DNA of 59,840 nucleotides from JBCBSS01 sp039819065 (lineage in GTDB: Bacteria > Bacteroidota > Bacteroidia > Cytophagales > Cyclobacteriaceae), in the NCBI GenBank assembly GCA_039819065.1, contig JBCBSS010000025.1, positions 1-59,840 of the forward strand, in the 5' to 3' direction. The position numbers and the translations under genes were made by a program. The notes under the pieces are model-generated. The model had not been told where the DNA came from. It worked only from the letters and a program-made list of their open reading frames with translations, and made no database searches. Positions 51,322 through 59,840 of this stretch are shown here, piece by piece; the first letter of the stretch is position 1, and every line of letters begins with the position of its first letter.

Positions 51322-52044
51322 TCAATTATCTGAACCTACCAACGGCTTATTCATCAAATTCTGGATTTCCTCGTCATCCCGGAATTTTTTCAAAGGATTC
51401 CCTTCAAGTGGTTTATATGGATTGAAACCCATTTTTATGGCTTCTTTTTGAAATAAACTTTGAGACAACCTAAACATGGTCATTTGAGAAGATAGTCTTT
51501 TGTCATCCGGATGGCCATTTAACATTTGAGCGATCTTATTTCCGAAAGCCTCGCGTTTGTTTAGTAATTCAATCAATTCATCCCTGGTAATTTCATTTAG
51601 CCCTTTCTTTGACTCCAGCTTTTTGGCATCTTTTTCATTGAAAAAAGGAACGGCAAACAATGCTATGAGATTTTCATCTTCGTTCTTCTTAAAGTCATTT
51701 TGCGCTTCAGACTCGGTTTTACGTGTTGGGTAACTAAATATTTCAATACTGCCATACTCTGACTTTTCTATGAACTGAAACACACGATAATAGTTAGCAT
51801 CAGCTTCTTTTGTCAGTATCTTATCACCAGACCTTTGTAGAATTAATCTTTTGGATGGATTTTCCCACTGCGGGTCTTCGCTCCATAGCGGCCAGTCGGC
51901 CATTTCTATTTTATCTTCAGAAACATCCCATTGTTTTTTGGTGCCTTCATGATACCAATAATACTTCCCATCTATTTGCGCGTGGACTACATTACTAAGA
52001 AGAATGAATAATAAGGTGGTAAATCCGATTAGTCTCTTTGTCAT
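51322..52044 (-). CDS. Secreted protein of unknown function
   Basis: The protein has 240 residues with a signal peptide ending VVHAQ. The mature part starts with an aromatic-rich segment (GKYYWYHEGTKKQWDVSEDK), continues with a Phe-Asp-Lys-rich middle (SESEAQNDFKKN-like) and ends in a helical Lys-Asp-rich tail. No family motif recognised. It is separated from the defence island genes by 40 bp and a pseudogene and need not be linked to them. Confidence 0.65.
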   Translation of the reverse strand: MTKRLIGFTTLLFILLSNVVHAQIDGKYYWYHEGTKKQWDVSEDKIEMADWPLWSEDPQWENPSKRLILQRSGDKILTKEADANYYRVFQFIEKSEYGSIEIFSYPTRKTESEAQNDFKKNEDENLIALFAVPFFNEKDAKKLESKKGLNEITRDELIELLNKREAFGNKIAQMLNGHPDDKRLSSQMTMFRLSQSLFQKEAIKMGFNPYKPLEGNPLKKFRDDEEIQNLMNKPLVGSDN

Positions 52045-52085
52045 GTGTGAAGATATTTCTTGGTTTGATTACTAAAAATATGATT

Positions 52086-52457
52086 TCAAACTTCAACTAT
52101 CAAATGATTGATTTTAGGTGTGGCCCATATACGAAACTACATTCTCCATTGGGATTTGACCCGATAGCCCACGGAAATGATGACATACAGGTTGTAGAAA
52201 GAGGTATTGTAATTCTTACTGTCCGAGGCAGTTGTCCGGAATTTCCGGACAACTTGATTTTCTTCTAACTCACCCTCTTTGAATACACTTATAATATGCT
52301 CACTTACTGTTTGTTTTGCTGTACCAAACAATTCCTGCATACTCTTTTGAGTAAGCCATACTGTTTCATCTTGCAGCAATACATCAACCTTTACTTCTCC
52401 GTTTTGTGAGATATATAGTAAGAACTCTGATTGGTTGAGATTAAGACTGTTTTCCAT
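52086..52457 (-). pseudogene. Truncated RhuM family gene
   Basis: The first 106 residues match RhuM proteins: ETVWLTQKSMQELFGTAKQT, VSEHIISVFKEGEL, FYNLYVIISVGYRVKSQ. An in-frame stop (52137-52139) follows, then the frame continues FRIWATPKINHLIVEV and a second stop, where full-length members continue FRIWAT and about 200 more residues. It starts 11 bp after the res stop, so it was once the last gene of this operon or close to it. RhuM genes often travel with R-M loci. Confidence 0.8.
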
Positions 52458-52468
52458 TAACTAAATCA

Positions 52469-55111
52469 CTAAAGCTTAGCGATTAGCTCCTTAGCCTTAG
52501 ACCGATTGTATGCCCCATCTGGTGATATCTTATCATAGACCATAAAATAATGGAAATTCTGTCCTGCAAGATCCGCCCACTTATTGCCTAATCGGCGCTT
52601 AGATGAGCTATCCGGGTTGTCTCTGTCATCACCTTTGGTCTCGAGTAGTATTATGTTGCCTAAATTAGTGACAACAATAAAGTCAGGGTAGTGGTTGGCT
52701 TTAAATCCATTGATGGAGAAGCCCTTGCCTCTACCAAGGTTTCTATGCCAAAATGCAATATTGGACATGCTGGCGATATCGGTGATTATAGTGGTTTCAA
52801 AATTATTCATTGCGCCCTCGCGCTCGTACAACGACTGACTGATGGAACCACCCAACTGACCCGGCACTATCATGTCACTAAAGGTCCAAGTGAGGTTGGC
52901 TACGATCTTGCCGATTTTTACCATGTCATTAAACTGCTCCTCCGCGTAAGCATCGGCATGTAGCCTTATTTTAGCTTTTATTTTATCGGCATAGCTGTAT
53001 TTTCTGACCAGTATATCCTGAAGTTGCTCTGGGTTGAGTCCAGCCAAAATTCGCTCAATATAGATTCTGATCTCAGGATCGGGAATAGGGTAGAGGTTGC
53101 CGACGATTAGGATCAACTGGTGAGCGATATCTTTTATCTGATTGTCTTTTGGTTTGGTCAGTATATAATCCACAATCGGGTCTTTCACCTGCTGATCTTC
53201 GATCTTGGTAAACCTCGGTGTGTATTCATCTTTAGCTACTTTTTCGAGATCTACTTTATAGAGGTCAGATGAAATTTGTTCAAAATCAATCTTCGTGTCT
53301 TCATTAGATAGTTTGAAGTTTTTGAGCAGCGCCTCTTGATTAAGCAACTCCTCACCTGAGCCGAATATATCACCCTGTGGTGTTTTTAAGAAGAATCGAG
53401 GCAGCGAAATGCTGTTGGCTGTTTCTTTGTACCGATCTAGAAGCTTATATCGTTTGACTTTTTCGCCCATTTCCATGAATTGATTTTCGTCGATAGGTTG
53501 TGATTTTTGATCTTCTATGATGGCTTCCATTTCCTGGTTTTGAGCCTTAGCAATAGTCTCTATCTCTATGATTACACTATCTTCTGAATTGTCTTGTGCT
53601 TCAATATCAGGATGGTAAGATATTCGTTCCTTATCGATTTCTTCTTCCTGACTTGCTTTCGTTCCCTGTTGCTCAGGGAATAGAAATGACTCCATAGGGT
53701 CACCACCGGAAGTCTTTTTGACTTCCTCCGGCATGATATCTTTTTGTCGGTAGTCCCTTTCACTGAAACCAGAGGATTGTAAACCCTCAACGATATTTTG
53801 CAAGGTATCGTTAAACTTAGCTGATGCAGTGAGCACATAAGACACATTAAGTAGAGCCGCTGTGTGTTTCACTACATAGGGTTGGCGCAGTACTCGTCCT
53901 AGTATTTGTTCTACGTCTACGGCCGATGACTTATCGGCTAGAGAGGCCAGAATATAGGCAAAAGGACAGTCCCAACCTTCTTTTAGCGCGTTGATGGTGA
54001 TAATGTATCGCACTGGGCAAGATTCATCCATCAAATCAATCCCTTTCAACTCATCTTTATTGGCAGTTTTGATTTTAATCTGCTCCTCAGGAATGCCTAT
54101 TTTTAGTAATTGTTCCTTTAGTTTATCGAAAGTCGTATTATCATCTTTCGTTTTAGACTGTGCCTGAAACAACACTATGGGGCGAATGTATTTCCCTCCT
54201 TTTTTATGTTGATCAATGGCTAATACTTCCAACTTTCGCTGCAAATGTAGCGCACTATTGATTACCTCGGTCTTGTCGTGATGATTGTAGACGATCACCG
54301 GCAGTTTGACCATGTGCTCTTTCTTGAGCTCAATGGCGGGTACGAGACTTATGATATTGCTATTGTCTTTTGGAGTTGCGGTCAGGTCTAGAATGAAAGA
54401 GGGGTTCAGATTTTTGAGCATATCAATGCTCAATGTACTTTCCGCATTATGGCTTTCATCAACTATTAACACCGGGTGTAAGCTTCTGATTACATTGATC
54501 AAGGCTGTTTCATCTGTTTCCTCCATAAGGTGTGAATGATCTTTGTATTGCGCTACGAAAGGAGCCAACTGACCATTCTCCTGGTATACTTTGCGATCTT
54601 CCTTATTTGAAGCTCTCAGACTGGCAAAACTCATTACAATGATAGATAGCTGATCCTGTACCACCGTCGGACTGAAATTGGAACCTTGTAGCAGGTCTTT
54701 CTTTTCGTACACTTCTACGCGATGGTTAAACAGCGCATCCAGCTTTTGCCGGTAGGGATGATCAGGGTTGCTTAAGCTTTCTACCGTTTGGTCGAGTAAA
54801 TTACTCCAGGGAACTAACCAGACTACTGCTTTTGGTAAGTCACTGCAATAAGCATTAAATATAGAATGCAGCGCATTACAGGCTATAAATGTCTTCCCAC
54901 CCGCAGTAGGCACTTTTACGCATACATGAGCGGCATTCGGGATATTGTTTTTGTAAGGTTCCATACCTTCACCCGTTAATGGATTATAAGGGCCTATTTT
55001 ACCTTCCCAATATTGCCGAAAAGCGACATCTGTTTTCTTATGCTCCTGAACATATTCCAGATATTGCTCCAGATCTTGAATTACCTTGTGTTGATAGCTT
55101 TTTAACTCCAT
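52469..55111 (-). CDS. res: Type III restriction enzyme subunit Res (helicase-nuclease)
   Basis: The protein has 880 residues from ATG 55111, two bases after the stop of the preceding gene; a start at 55159 would overlap that gene by 46 bp. The SF2 helicase motifs are motif I VKVPTAGGKTFIA, motif II LIVDESHNAES (DESH), LDLTATP (motif III) and the late VEQILGRVLRQP (motif VI). Close to the C-terminus is PDFIVVTNLGNIILLETKG, a PD...ETK endonuclease site. With Mod it cleaves DNA after ATP-driven communication between inversely oriented sites. Last intact gene of the mod-ATPase-DUF4276-res operon. Confidence 0.93.
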   Translation of the reverse strand: MELKSYQHKVIQDLEQYLEYVQEHKKTDVAFRQYWEGKIGPYNPLTGEGMEPYKNNIPNAAHVCVKVPTAGGKTFIACNALHSIFNAYCSDLPKAVVWLVPWSNLLDQTVESLSNPDHPYRQKLDALFNHRVEVYEKKDLLQGSNFSPTVVQDQLSIIVMSFASLRASNKEDRKVYQENGQLAPFVAQYKDHSHLMEETDETALINVIRSLHPVLIVDESHNAESTLSIDMLKNLNPSFILDLTATPKDNSNIISLVPAIELKKEHMVKLPVIVYNHHDKTEVINSALHLQRKLEVLAIDQHKKGGKYIRPIVLFQAQSKTKDDNTTFDKLKEQLLKIGIPEEQIKIKTANKDELKGIDLMDESCPVRYIITINALKEGWDCPFAYILASLADKSSAVDVEQILGRVLRQPYVVKHTAALLNVSYVLTASAKFNDTLQNIVEGLQSSGFSERDYRQKDIMPEEVKKTSGGDPMESFLFPEQQGTKASQEEEIDKERISYHPDIEAQDNSEDSVIIEIETIAKAQNQEMEAIIEDQKSQPIDENQFMEMGEKVKRYKLLDRYKETANSISLPRFFLKTPQGDIFGSGEELLNQEALLKNFKLSNEDTKIDFEQISSDLYKVDLEKVAKDEYTPRFTKIEDQQVKDPIVDYILTKPKDNQIKDIAHQLILIVGNLYPIPDPEIRIYIERILAGLNPEQLQDILVRKYSYADKIKAKIRLHADAYAEEQFNDMVKIGKIVANLTWTFSDMIVPGQLGGSISQSLYEREGAMNNFETTIITDIASMSNIAFWHRNLGRGKGFSINGFKANHYPDFIVVTNLGNIILLETKGDDRDNPDSSSKRRLGNKWADLAGQNFHYFMVYDKISPDGAYNRSKAKELIAKL

Positions 55112-55113
55112 GT

Positions 55114-55761
55114 TTAAACACTTTCGAGTTGACGTATCCAACCATCGAATCGTGGACATTTTTCCCTGATCTTATTTAATCCTATTTCTTGTAAAATCAA
55201 GCTTCCAAACTGGACTTTATTGTAGGTGATAAAAATGTCTTTAAGTCTTTTCGATGGTGCCGTTGCAGGATTGTTGTTGATATCTTCAGGGCAATCAAAG
55301 GTGTTTTCGGTTGCTTCAAGTAAATCTATGTCCTTGAATTCACCTGGTTCAAAATTATCTCTCAATACTTGAGTATCGCTAAAAATCAGGGCCTCAAATT
55401 CGTGCATTTGAATATAAGGAATGAAGTGCGGATGATTTACTTCTGACCCCATTGCAGATTCGATATGGTTAATGCACTCGGATTTATTTACTTTTTGATG
55501 TGCCTCATCCCATTCGGGAAATTTATGATAGCCATGTATCCCGTAATAATCAATAAGTGTTGTGACAAAAGCCGTAGTATCATTCTTGAGGTAAATCTCA
55601 ATTTCCCGTTTTAGCTTAGGCCATGGCACAATCCCTCCTTTTGAAAGTTTTATTTTGGGATTCTCAATTAATATACCTTGTTGTACGAAATAAGGGTACA
55701 AAACATCCGTACAAAACTCTTGTTCTGTAGGCCCTTCTCCAATCACTATCACTCTTTTCAT
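55114..55761 (-). CDS. DUF4276 family protein (TOPRIM-like nuclease candidate)
   Basis: The protein has 215 residues. It has VIGEGPTE (Glu 9) at the first strand, TTLIDYYG (Asp 71) at the next, and the HEFEALIF box (Glu 121, Glu 123). These acidic residues are placed as in TOPRIM-type metal-dependent nucleases, to which DUF4276 has been related. Its ATG overlaps the stop of the ATPase gene by four bases (ATGA), and its own stop is two bases before the res start. Paired ATPase and TOPRIM-like proteins occur in the PARIS and OLD/RloAB-like defence systems; here the pair is nested between mod and res. Confidence 0.85.
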   Translation of the reverse strand: MKRVIVIGEGPTEQEFCTDVLYPYFVQQGILIENPKIKLSKGGIVPWPKLKREIEIYLKNDTTAFVTTLIDYYGIHGYHKFPEWDEAHQKVNKSECINHIESAMGSEVNHPHFIPYIQMHEFEALIFSDTQVLRDNFEPGEFKDIDLLEATENTFDCPEDINNNPATAPSKRLKDIFITYNKVQFGSLILQEIGLNKIREKCPRFDGWIRQLESV

Positions 55762-56870
55762 TTAGTGAATGGTTGGGCTGAATTAATGATATTTCTACTC
55801 CACAACTCTCCCAGCCCCAGCGAATGCTCATCAAACCATGCTTTAAAATCTTCTCCCTTCAACCTTTTGAAAGTCGATTGCTTTTCTTCTCTATTTCTGT
55901 CGACAGTGATGATCTCCTCCGCAGTAAAACAATCCACCAAATTGACAGATTGTGTTGAAATAATCACTTGGGCTTTTGAAGATGCACTATCTATCATCCC
56001 TGCCAATTTTGAAATGGCCAACGGATGAAGGCCTAGCTCAGGCTCATCAATCACAATGACGGACGGAGGGTCAGGTTGTAGTAGCACAGTAGCCAAGGCA
56101 ATGAATCGTAGCGTGCCATCTGAAAATTGATAGGCGGAAAAGTTAGAGTCAAGATCGTTATTATCTATCCAACGTAGCTCTATTTCTGAAGCCTTGTGCT
56201 GTAGTGTGCTCGGCTCTAGTATGAAATCATAGATGTAAGGGGCGACACTTTGCACCGTTTTCAATATGCGTTTATAGATGATAGGATGGTTGGTTTTTAA
56301 CAAATACAAAAAAGCGGGTAGATTACGCCCATCTGACTTCAAACGCTGATTATCTTCCACATCGCAGCCCTTCCTGAGCCATGAGCTGGCAGAGGTATCA
56401 TGGAAGTGGAAGGTTTGTAAGTTAGCCAAGTAACCCCTTAGATATTTGTTCCTTTCAAAATTACTTCTGGCAAATTCACTTTCTTCTAGCGCATGGTTAT
56501 AGAAGTAATTGTGAGAATCTTCATTTCTATCCACATTGTAACCAGAACCTTCGTAGTTTATAAATAACCCGCCTTCGTGTTTTTGAGATAAGCGGAAGTT
56601 GTAAGCATTATTATCATAGCCATCGCTGAAAATCACTTTACCATCAAGATGCTCTGTAGACTTACGGCCGAAATAAAGCAAATTATCAGCTTTTTCTTCC
56701 AGTACATGTCGCTGCAGCTGGCGATTGAATATAGCCCGCAACAATTTGAAAAAAGAGATAAAATTAGTTTTACCAGAGCCGTTGCTACCGATCAGGACAT
56801 TGATGGGGGTCAACTCCAATTCCATAGATTTGATGGATTTGAAACCTTCTACTTTTATATAGTCGATCAT
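55758..56870 (-). CDS. AAA/ABC-type ATPase (AAA15/AAA21-like, RecF/SMC fold)
   Basis: The protein has 370 residues. Walker A is GSNGSGKTN (28-36); Walker B VIVIDEPELGLHP comes near 275, with the signature stretch YQFSDGTLRFIALA before it and ISTQSVNLVD after. It is thus an SMC-like ATPase of the type that dimerises around ATP. No TOPRIM domain is fused; the partner is the separate DUF4276 protein immediately downstream. It starts three bases after the mod stop. The role may be sensing or gating for the DUF4276 effector. Confidence 0.9.
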   Translation of the reverse strand: MIDYIKVEGFKSIKSMELELTPINVLIGSNGSGKTNFISFFKLLRAIFNRQLQRHVLEEKADNLLYFGRKSTEHLDGKVIFSDGYDNNAYNFRLSQKHEGGLFINYEGSGYNVDRNEDSHNYFYNHALEESEFARSNFERNKYLRGYLANLQTFHFHDTSASSWLRKGCDVEDNQRLKSDGRNLPAFLYLLKTNHPIIYKRILKTVQSVAPYIYDFILEPSTLQHKASEIELRWIDNNDLDSNFSAYQFSDGTLRFIALATVLLQPDPPSVIVIDEPELGLHPLAISKLAGMIDSASSKAQVIISTQSVNLVDCFTAEEIITVDRNREEKQSTFKRLKGEDFKAWFDEHSLGLGELWSRNIINSAQPFTK

Positions 56871-56873
56871 AGC

Positions 56874-58475
56874 TTAAAACCTGGTGATATCCCGTGGTAT
56901 TTTTTTGAATATAATACTATGTTGGTTCATATATGCTTTCGAAAGCAGACAGTTATCCGCATAGATCACATATTGCTCCGCTTTTGTTTTGATGGTAGCC
57001 AATAGATCGTAGTCTAAGGTAGTACTCTCTACAGATTCATAGACAAAATAATAGGCCGTTTGGTCCCTCAAACCAAGGTAGTAGGCTGATTCCTTCTCGT
57101 CTTTACCATTTTCTCCAAGAGCTGATCTCGTTTCCGAATACCAGATATAATCCCGTATCTTTTCCAAGCCTACTTCTTCATTCAGATACTCTTTGTTTTC
57201 TCCTATGAAGAGGGGTATTCCTAATTCGTAGTAGTCGAATTCGCCTCCAGTACCCTCAACGGCCTTTTTGTCTTCTCCGTAGCCTTTACTAACTCGTTTT
57301 ACCCGTTCTGCTGTTATGTTATTAGCATAATCCTCCATTTCTATGAGAATGAATTTTCTATTACCTCCATCTTGTTTATTGAGGTTGAGTACCGCGTGTG
57401 CAGTTGTTCCAGAGCCAGCAAATGAATCGAGAATAATTGAATTCTTATCGCAAGAAATACGTAATATTCGTTCAATAAGTAAGGATGGCTTGGGCGTGTC
57501 AAATGAGGCGGTTTCTGCAAATAGCTCTCTTATTTGGTTTTTTGAAGTTCGATTGCTACCTACTTCGCCCTTTTTCCATAAAGTTCTCGGAACTAGATCT
57601 GAAACCTCATTTAGAAACCTTTTTATACTCGGTCTTGCACTCTGATTCGGCCCCCACCAGATCCTACCTTCTTGATCAAGTTCTTTTAATTTATTTTCAG
57701 ATACCCTCCAAAACCTGCCTTTAGGTGGAGAAAATTTTCTTCCTGTAGGTCCAATTATCTCATATTCACCTTTTGAATATGGTTTGTTTGCGTATGGATC
57801 TCCCGGTATCCATGCACCTCTAGGATCATTATCAGGATTTGTATATATCGAATTAGACTTTTCATCTCTCGGTAGCTTATTCGGAATCCAATTCGTGTTT
57901 TTAGAGAATACCAAAATGTAATCATGGTCAGAAGAAAATTGACGAGCGGAGTTACGTGGTGAATCTGCTTTCTCCCAAATAACATTAGTTACAAAATTAG
58001 AAGGTCCGAATATTTCAAATAATACTGGTAACAAAAAGGTAATTGCATTGTCATCTATAGAAATGAAAATCACACCATCTTTAGAGAGTAATTTGTGAAG
58101 TAATTTGAGCCGAGGGTACATCATACACAACCACTTATCGTGTCTGCTGAGATCATCACCTTCTTTCCCCACTACATCCCCCAACCACTTTTTAATTCTA
58201 GGGTCATTCACATTATCATTATATACCCAACTTTCGTTACCTGTATTGTAGGGAGGGTCTATATAAATGCACTTGATTTTATCTTCATATTGGGGAAGTA
58301 GAGCTTTTAGGGCTTCTAGGTTGTCACCGTGAATGATCATATTACCGCTGTCGGTGGAGGCTTTACTTTCTCCCTTTTCGGCGGTGAAGCCATATTGATG
58401 CTCTAAAATGCGAAACGGTACGTCCCTATGGTGGTTAACTACTTTTTCCTTTCCTATCCAGTTGAGTGTGGGCAT
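56874..58475 (-). CDS. mod: Type III restriction-modification methyltransferase subunit Mod
   Basis: The protein has 533 residues. Catalytic motif IV DPPYNTGN (73-80) comes before motif I (DSFAGSGTTAHAV, about 345-357), with the target-recognition region between, the beta-class order of N6-adenine methyltransferases. The length is on the short side for Mod (600+). Tail sequences such as YDLLATIKTKAEQYVIYADN are typical of type III Mod. It methylates one strand of the recognition site and is required for Res activity. No simple-sequence repeat is seen in the coding region, so phase variation is not indicated. First gene of the four-gene operon; 145 bp after the RadC-like gene. Confidence 0.92.
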   Translation of the reverse strand: MPTLNWIGKEKVVNHHRDVPFRILEHQYGFTAEKGESKASTDSGNMIIHGDNLEALKALLPQYEDKIKCIYIDPPYNTGNESWVYNDNVNDPRIKKWLGDVVGKEGDDLSRHDKWLCMMYPRLKLLHKLLSKDGVIFISIDDNAITFLLPVLFEIFGPSNFVTNVIWEKADSPRNSARQFSSDHDYILVFSKNTNWIPNKLPRDEKSNSIYTNPDNDPRGAWIPGDPYANKPYSKGEYEIIGPTGRKFSPPKGRFWRVSENKLKELDQEGRIWWGPNQSARPSIKRFLNEVSDLVPRTLWKKGEVGSNRTSKNQIRELFAETASFDTPKPSLLIERILRISCDKNSIILDSFAGSGTTAHAVLNLNKQDGGNRKFILIEMEDYANNITAERVKRVSKGYGEDKKAVEGTGGEFDYYELGIPLFIGENKEYLNEEVGLEKIRDYIWYSETRSALGENGKDEKESAYYLGLRDQTAYYFVYESVESTTLDYDLLATIKTKAEQYVIYADNCLLSKAYMNQHSIIFKKIPRDITRF

Positions 58476-58620
58476 GTATTGGTTTATAACTAAGTGTTAT
58501 CTTATTCTAATCTTTGCTAAAAGCTGACCTAACGCTCAATTGCTTTTACAAGATCAACCTGAAAAAGAAAGATAACTAATTTTTTTATTGGCCATATCAT
58601 GCGGATTGTGGTTGCAAACC

Positions 58621-59241
58621 TCACAACTCCCTAATCTCACCAACCTTCAATCCGGTCATCTTTTTGATCATACCCTCATCAAATCCCTCTTTCTTCATTT
58701 TCTTGGCTATATCCAACTTCTCTTTTTTAGCTGCCTTTTCCTTCTCAGCATCCATTTTGAACTCCTGGAGTATTTGCTGTTCCTTATCGAGAATGGTATA
58801 GCGGTCGCTCACTCTTATCTCATCCATCAGGCCTTCGTTTTCAAAGCTAAAGAAGTCTGTCTCGGAAATGATGATATGATCGCAAACCTCTATGTTGAGC
58901 ATTTTACCGGCCTGGTACTGATGGATGGTCATGTCCACATCTCCTTCTGAGGCCTTTACCACACCACTTGGATGGTTATGAACGAATATGACCCTGGTAG
59001 CCATTTTGTAGATGGACATTCTGAAGATAGTAGGGGCATCCGCATGCACCCTGTTCGACCTGCCCAAGCCAATCAATTCTATGAACAAGAGCTTCGATGC
59101 GTTGTCAAGCCCCACCACCCAAAAGTGTTCCTGATTGCGACCAATCTTGTTTTCTCGTAGCAAAACACGCTGCATGATTTCTACCAACTGATCAGGGTGC
59201 TTGATCCGTTCACTGCTGCCCTTTGGGATTTGTACATTCAT
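58621..59241 (-). CDS. RadC/JAB domain protein with an unusual C-terminal tail
   Basis: The protein has 206 residues from ATG 59241; a start at 59289 is possible. The JAMM metalloprotease motif is complete: HNHPSGVVKASEGD, that is HxH with Ser and Asp at the expected spacing. The Glu is likely in ENKIGRNQEHF. The last 60 residues are a Lys/Glu-rich coil ending in AKKMKKEGFDEGMIKKMTGL and a short EIREL, a pattern common at the end of Rpn/PD-(D/E)XK-type proteins, not of RadC. RadC genes are often in mobile or defence islands; function unsettled. It precedes mod. Confidence 0.88.
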   Translation of the reverse strand: MNVQIPKGSSERIKHPDQLVEIMQRVLLRENKIGRNQEHFWVVGLDNASKLLFIELIGLGRSNRVHADAPTIFRMSIYKMATRVIFVHNHPSGVVKASEGDVDMTIHQYQAGKMLNIEVCDHIIISETDFFSFENEGLMDEIRVSDRYTILDKEQQILQEFKMDAEKEKAAKKEKLDIAKKMKKEGFDEGMIKKMTGLKVGEIREL

Positions 59242-59416
59242 GGTGCTAAAGATATAAACATTATGTGCTCTGATTGCACTACTTGCCAATACAAAAAGTG
59301 CATTTGTTCTATTTATCAGCAGTTATAAGCATAAGAGGGCGAGTAGGGGACAGTGTTGTATTCTATTTTTCGCAATAATTCGTTTTTGAAAATGATGACA
59401 CAATGCCCATTGGTGA

Positions 59417-59803
59417 TTAGGCCGATACAGAAGTGTTTATTTTCGAACGATAAGGTCTGTTAAACGCTTCTTGATTGAGTTTGAAATGTTCTGCTAGTTT
59501 TCTGATCACCTCTTTTGAGAGACCTTTTTTATAATTCAAGATATCTGATACCAAACCTTTACTCACGCCAAGCAATTCGGCCAGATCTTTAGATTTCATT
59601 TGATGCTGATTCATCAATGATTTTAACAACTCTATAGGGTCAAGTGTATCGAAGGAATTAAGCTCATGATCATACGTTTCAATAAGGAGAGTAAGCAAGT
59701 CTATCTCATCCTGATCACCTTCTGAGAAAACTAATTCTTCTAGTACCTTACAATACTCATCGTACTGCTCCCGAGACTTTATAACTTTGAATTTTAGTGC
59801 CAT
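59417..59803 (-). CDS. HigA-like antitoxin / XRE-type transcriptional regulator
   Basis: The protein has 128 residues. The N-terminal 50 residues are acidic and helical. The helix-turn-helix lies at about 65-110: HQMKSKDLAELLGVSKGLVS then DILNYKKGLSKEVIRKLAEH. This is typical of HigA-type antitoxins, whose HigB toxin gene usually precedes; that would be outside the window. Its start codon lies in a perfect inverted repeat, as expected for autorepression. Confidence 0.8.
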   Translation of the reverse strand: MALKFKVIKSREQYDEYCKVLEELVFSEGDQDEIDLLTLLIETYDHELNSFDTLDPIELLKSLMNQHQMKSKDLAELLGVSKGLVSDILNYKKGLSKEVIRKLAEHFKLNQEAFNRPYRSKINTSVSA

Positions 59804-59839
59804 AAGCTTAGTATACAGTCAATAAATACTAAGCTTATG
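59801..59839. promoter_or_regulatory. Perfect 14-bp inverted repeat over the HigA-like start codon
   Basis: CATAAGCTTAGTAT (59801-59814), 11-bp spacer, ATACTAAGCTTATG (59826-59839). The left arm contains the start codon (CAT) of the antitoxin on the minus strand; the right arm contains an ATG on the plus strand at 59837, so a divergent gene could begin at the window edge. An operator role for the antitoxin itself is inferred. Confidence 0.65.
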
Positions 59840-59840
59840 G

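Noticed and set aside
55114..56870. Calling the ATPase/DUF4276 pair PARIS
   Set aside because: PARIS uses a DUF4435 TOPRIM protein; the motifs here are of the DUF4276 type, so only an analogy is justified.
56874..58475. Phase-variable Mod through simple sequence repeats
   Set aside because: No homopolymer or short tandem repeat long enough was seen in or before the gene.
1..59840. tRNA, rRNA or riboswitch genes
   Set aside because: No cloverleaf, rRNA core sequence or known riboswitch core was recognised by eye; a covariance search would be decisive.

Overview
The window looks like a chromosomal stretch of a Bacteroidota bacterium, probably Cytophagales-like. Supporting signs are moderate-to-low GC, weak Shine-Dalgarno signals, an 800-residue two-module FtsX-type permease, small HMA-like and DUF3817 proteins, many AraC regulators, TIGR00366-type AtoE transport, and short hairpin repeats ending in the TTCGAAATGAC motif that is common in this phylum. 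This is inferred from gene content; no rRNA, tRNA or CRISPR array was seen.

Layout. (1) 1-4.4 kb, plus strand: accessory region with the tail of a serine hydrolase, a Crp/Fnr-like regulator, a secreted alpha/beta hydrolase, a small membrane protein and an NYN/OST-HTH protein. It is threaded with two decayed tyrosine-recombinase tails, palindromes, an attC-like dyad and a twin-hairpin repeat. (2) 4.4-10.2 kb, minus: SDR, SnoaL-hydrolase lipoprotein, SnoaL-like protein, FtsX permease. (3) 10.4-17.4 kb: a His/Met-heptad lipoprotein, an atypical receiver, and a complete RND efflux operon (adaptor, pump, outer membrane channel). (4) 17.7-23.7 kb, minus: SDRs, epoxide-hydrolase-like enzyme, DJ-1/PfpI protein, SnoaL-like protein, TauD-like dioxygenase and Ohr. 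(5) 23.9-34.8 kb: a 2713-residue sigma-54 activator with 13 tandem GAF-like domains, divergent from an AtoE short-chain fatty acid transporter and followed by an AraC regulator. The two control regions share a TACAA-N5-TTGTA dyad. (6) 34.8-43.6 kb, minus: more hydrolase, SnoaL, SDR, AKR and reductase genes plus an alginate-export-type porin and an AraC regulator. (7) 43.6-52 kb, minus: small membrane proteins, a RibD-like reductase, a DoxX-AraC-AraC operon, VOC and secreted proteins, with evidence of an old segmental duplication. (8) 52-59.8 kb, minus: a defence island consisting of a type III restriction-modification operon whose mod and res genes are separated by an AAA ATPase and a DUF4276 TOPRIM-like protein, flanked by a RhuM pseudogene, a RadC-like protein and a HigA-like antitoxin.

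How it fits together. The enzyme clusters look like a modular small-molecule detoxification or redox toolkit. Several of their control regions, and that of the RND pump, carry direct repeats spaced exactly 21 bp apart, as expected for AraC-family activators. The two most interesting systems are the four-gene translationally coupled type III R-M operon with a nested ATPase/TOPRIM-like pair (a possible guard or abortive-infection module), and the giant multi-GAF regulator next to a fatty acid transporter.
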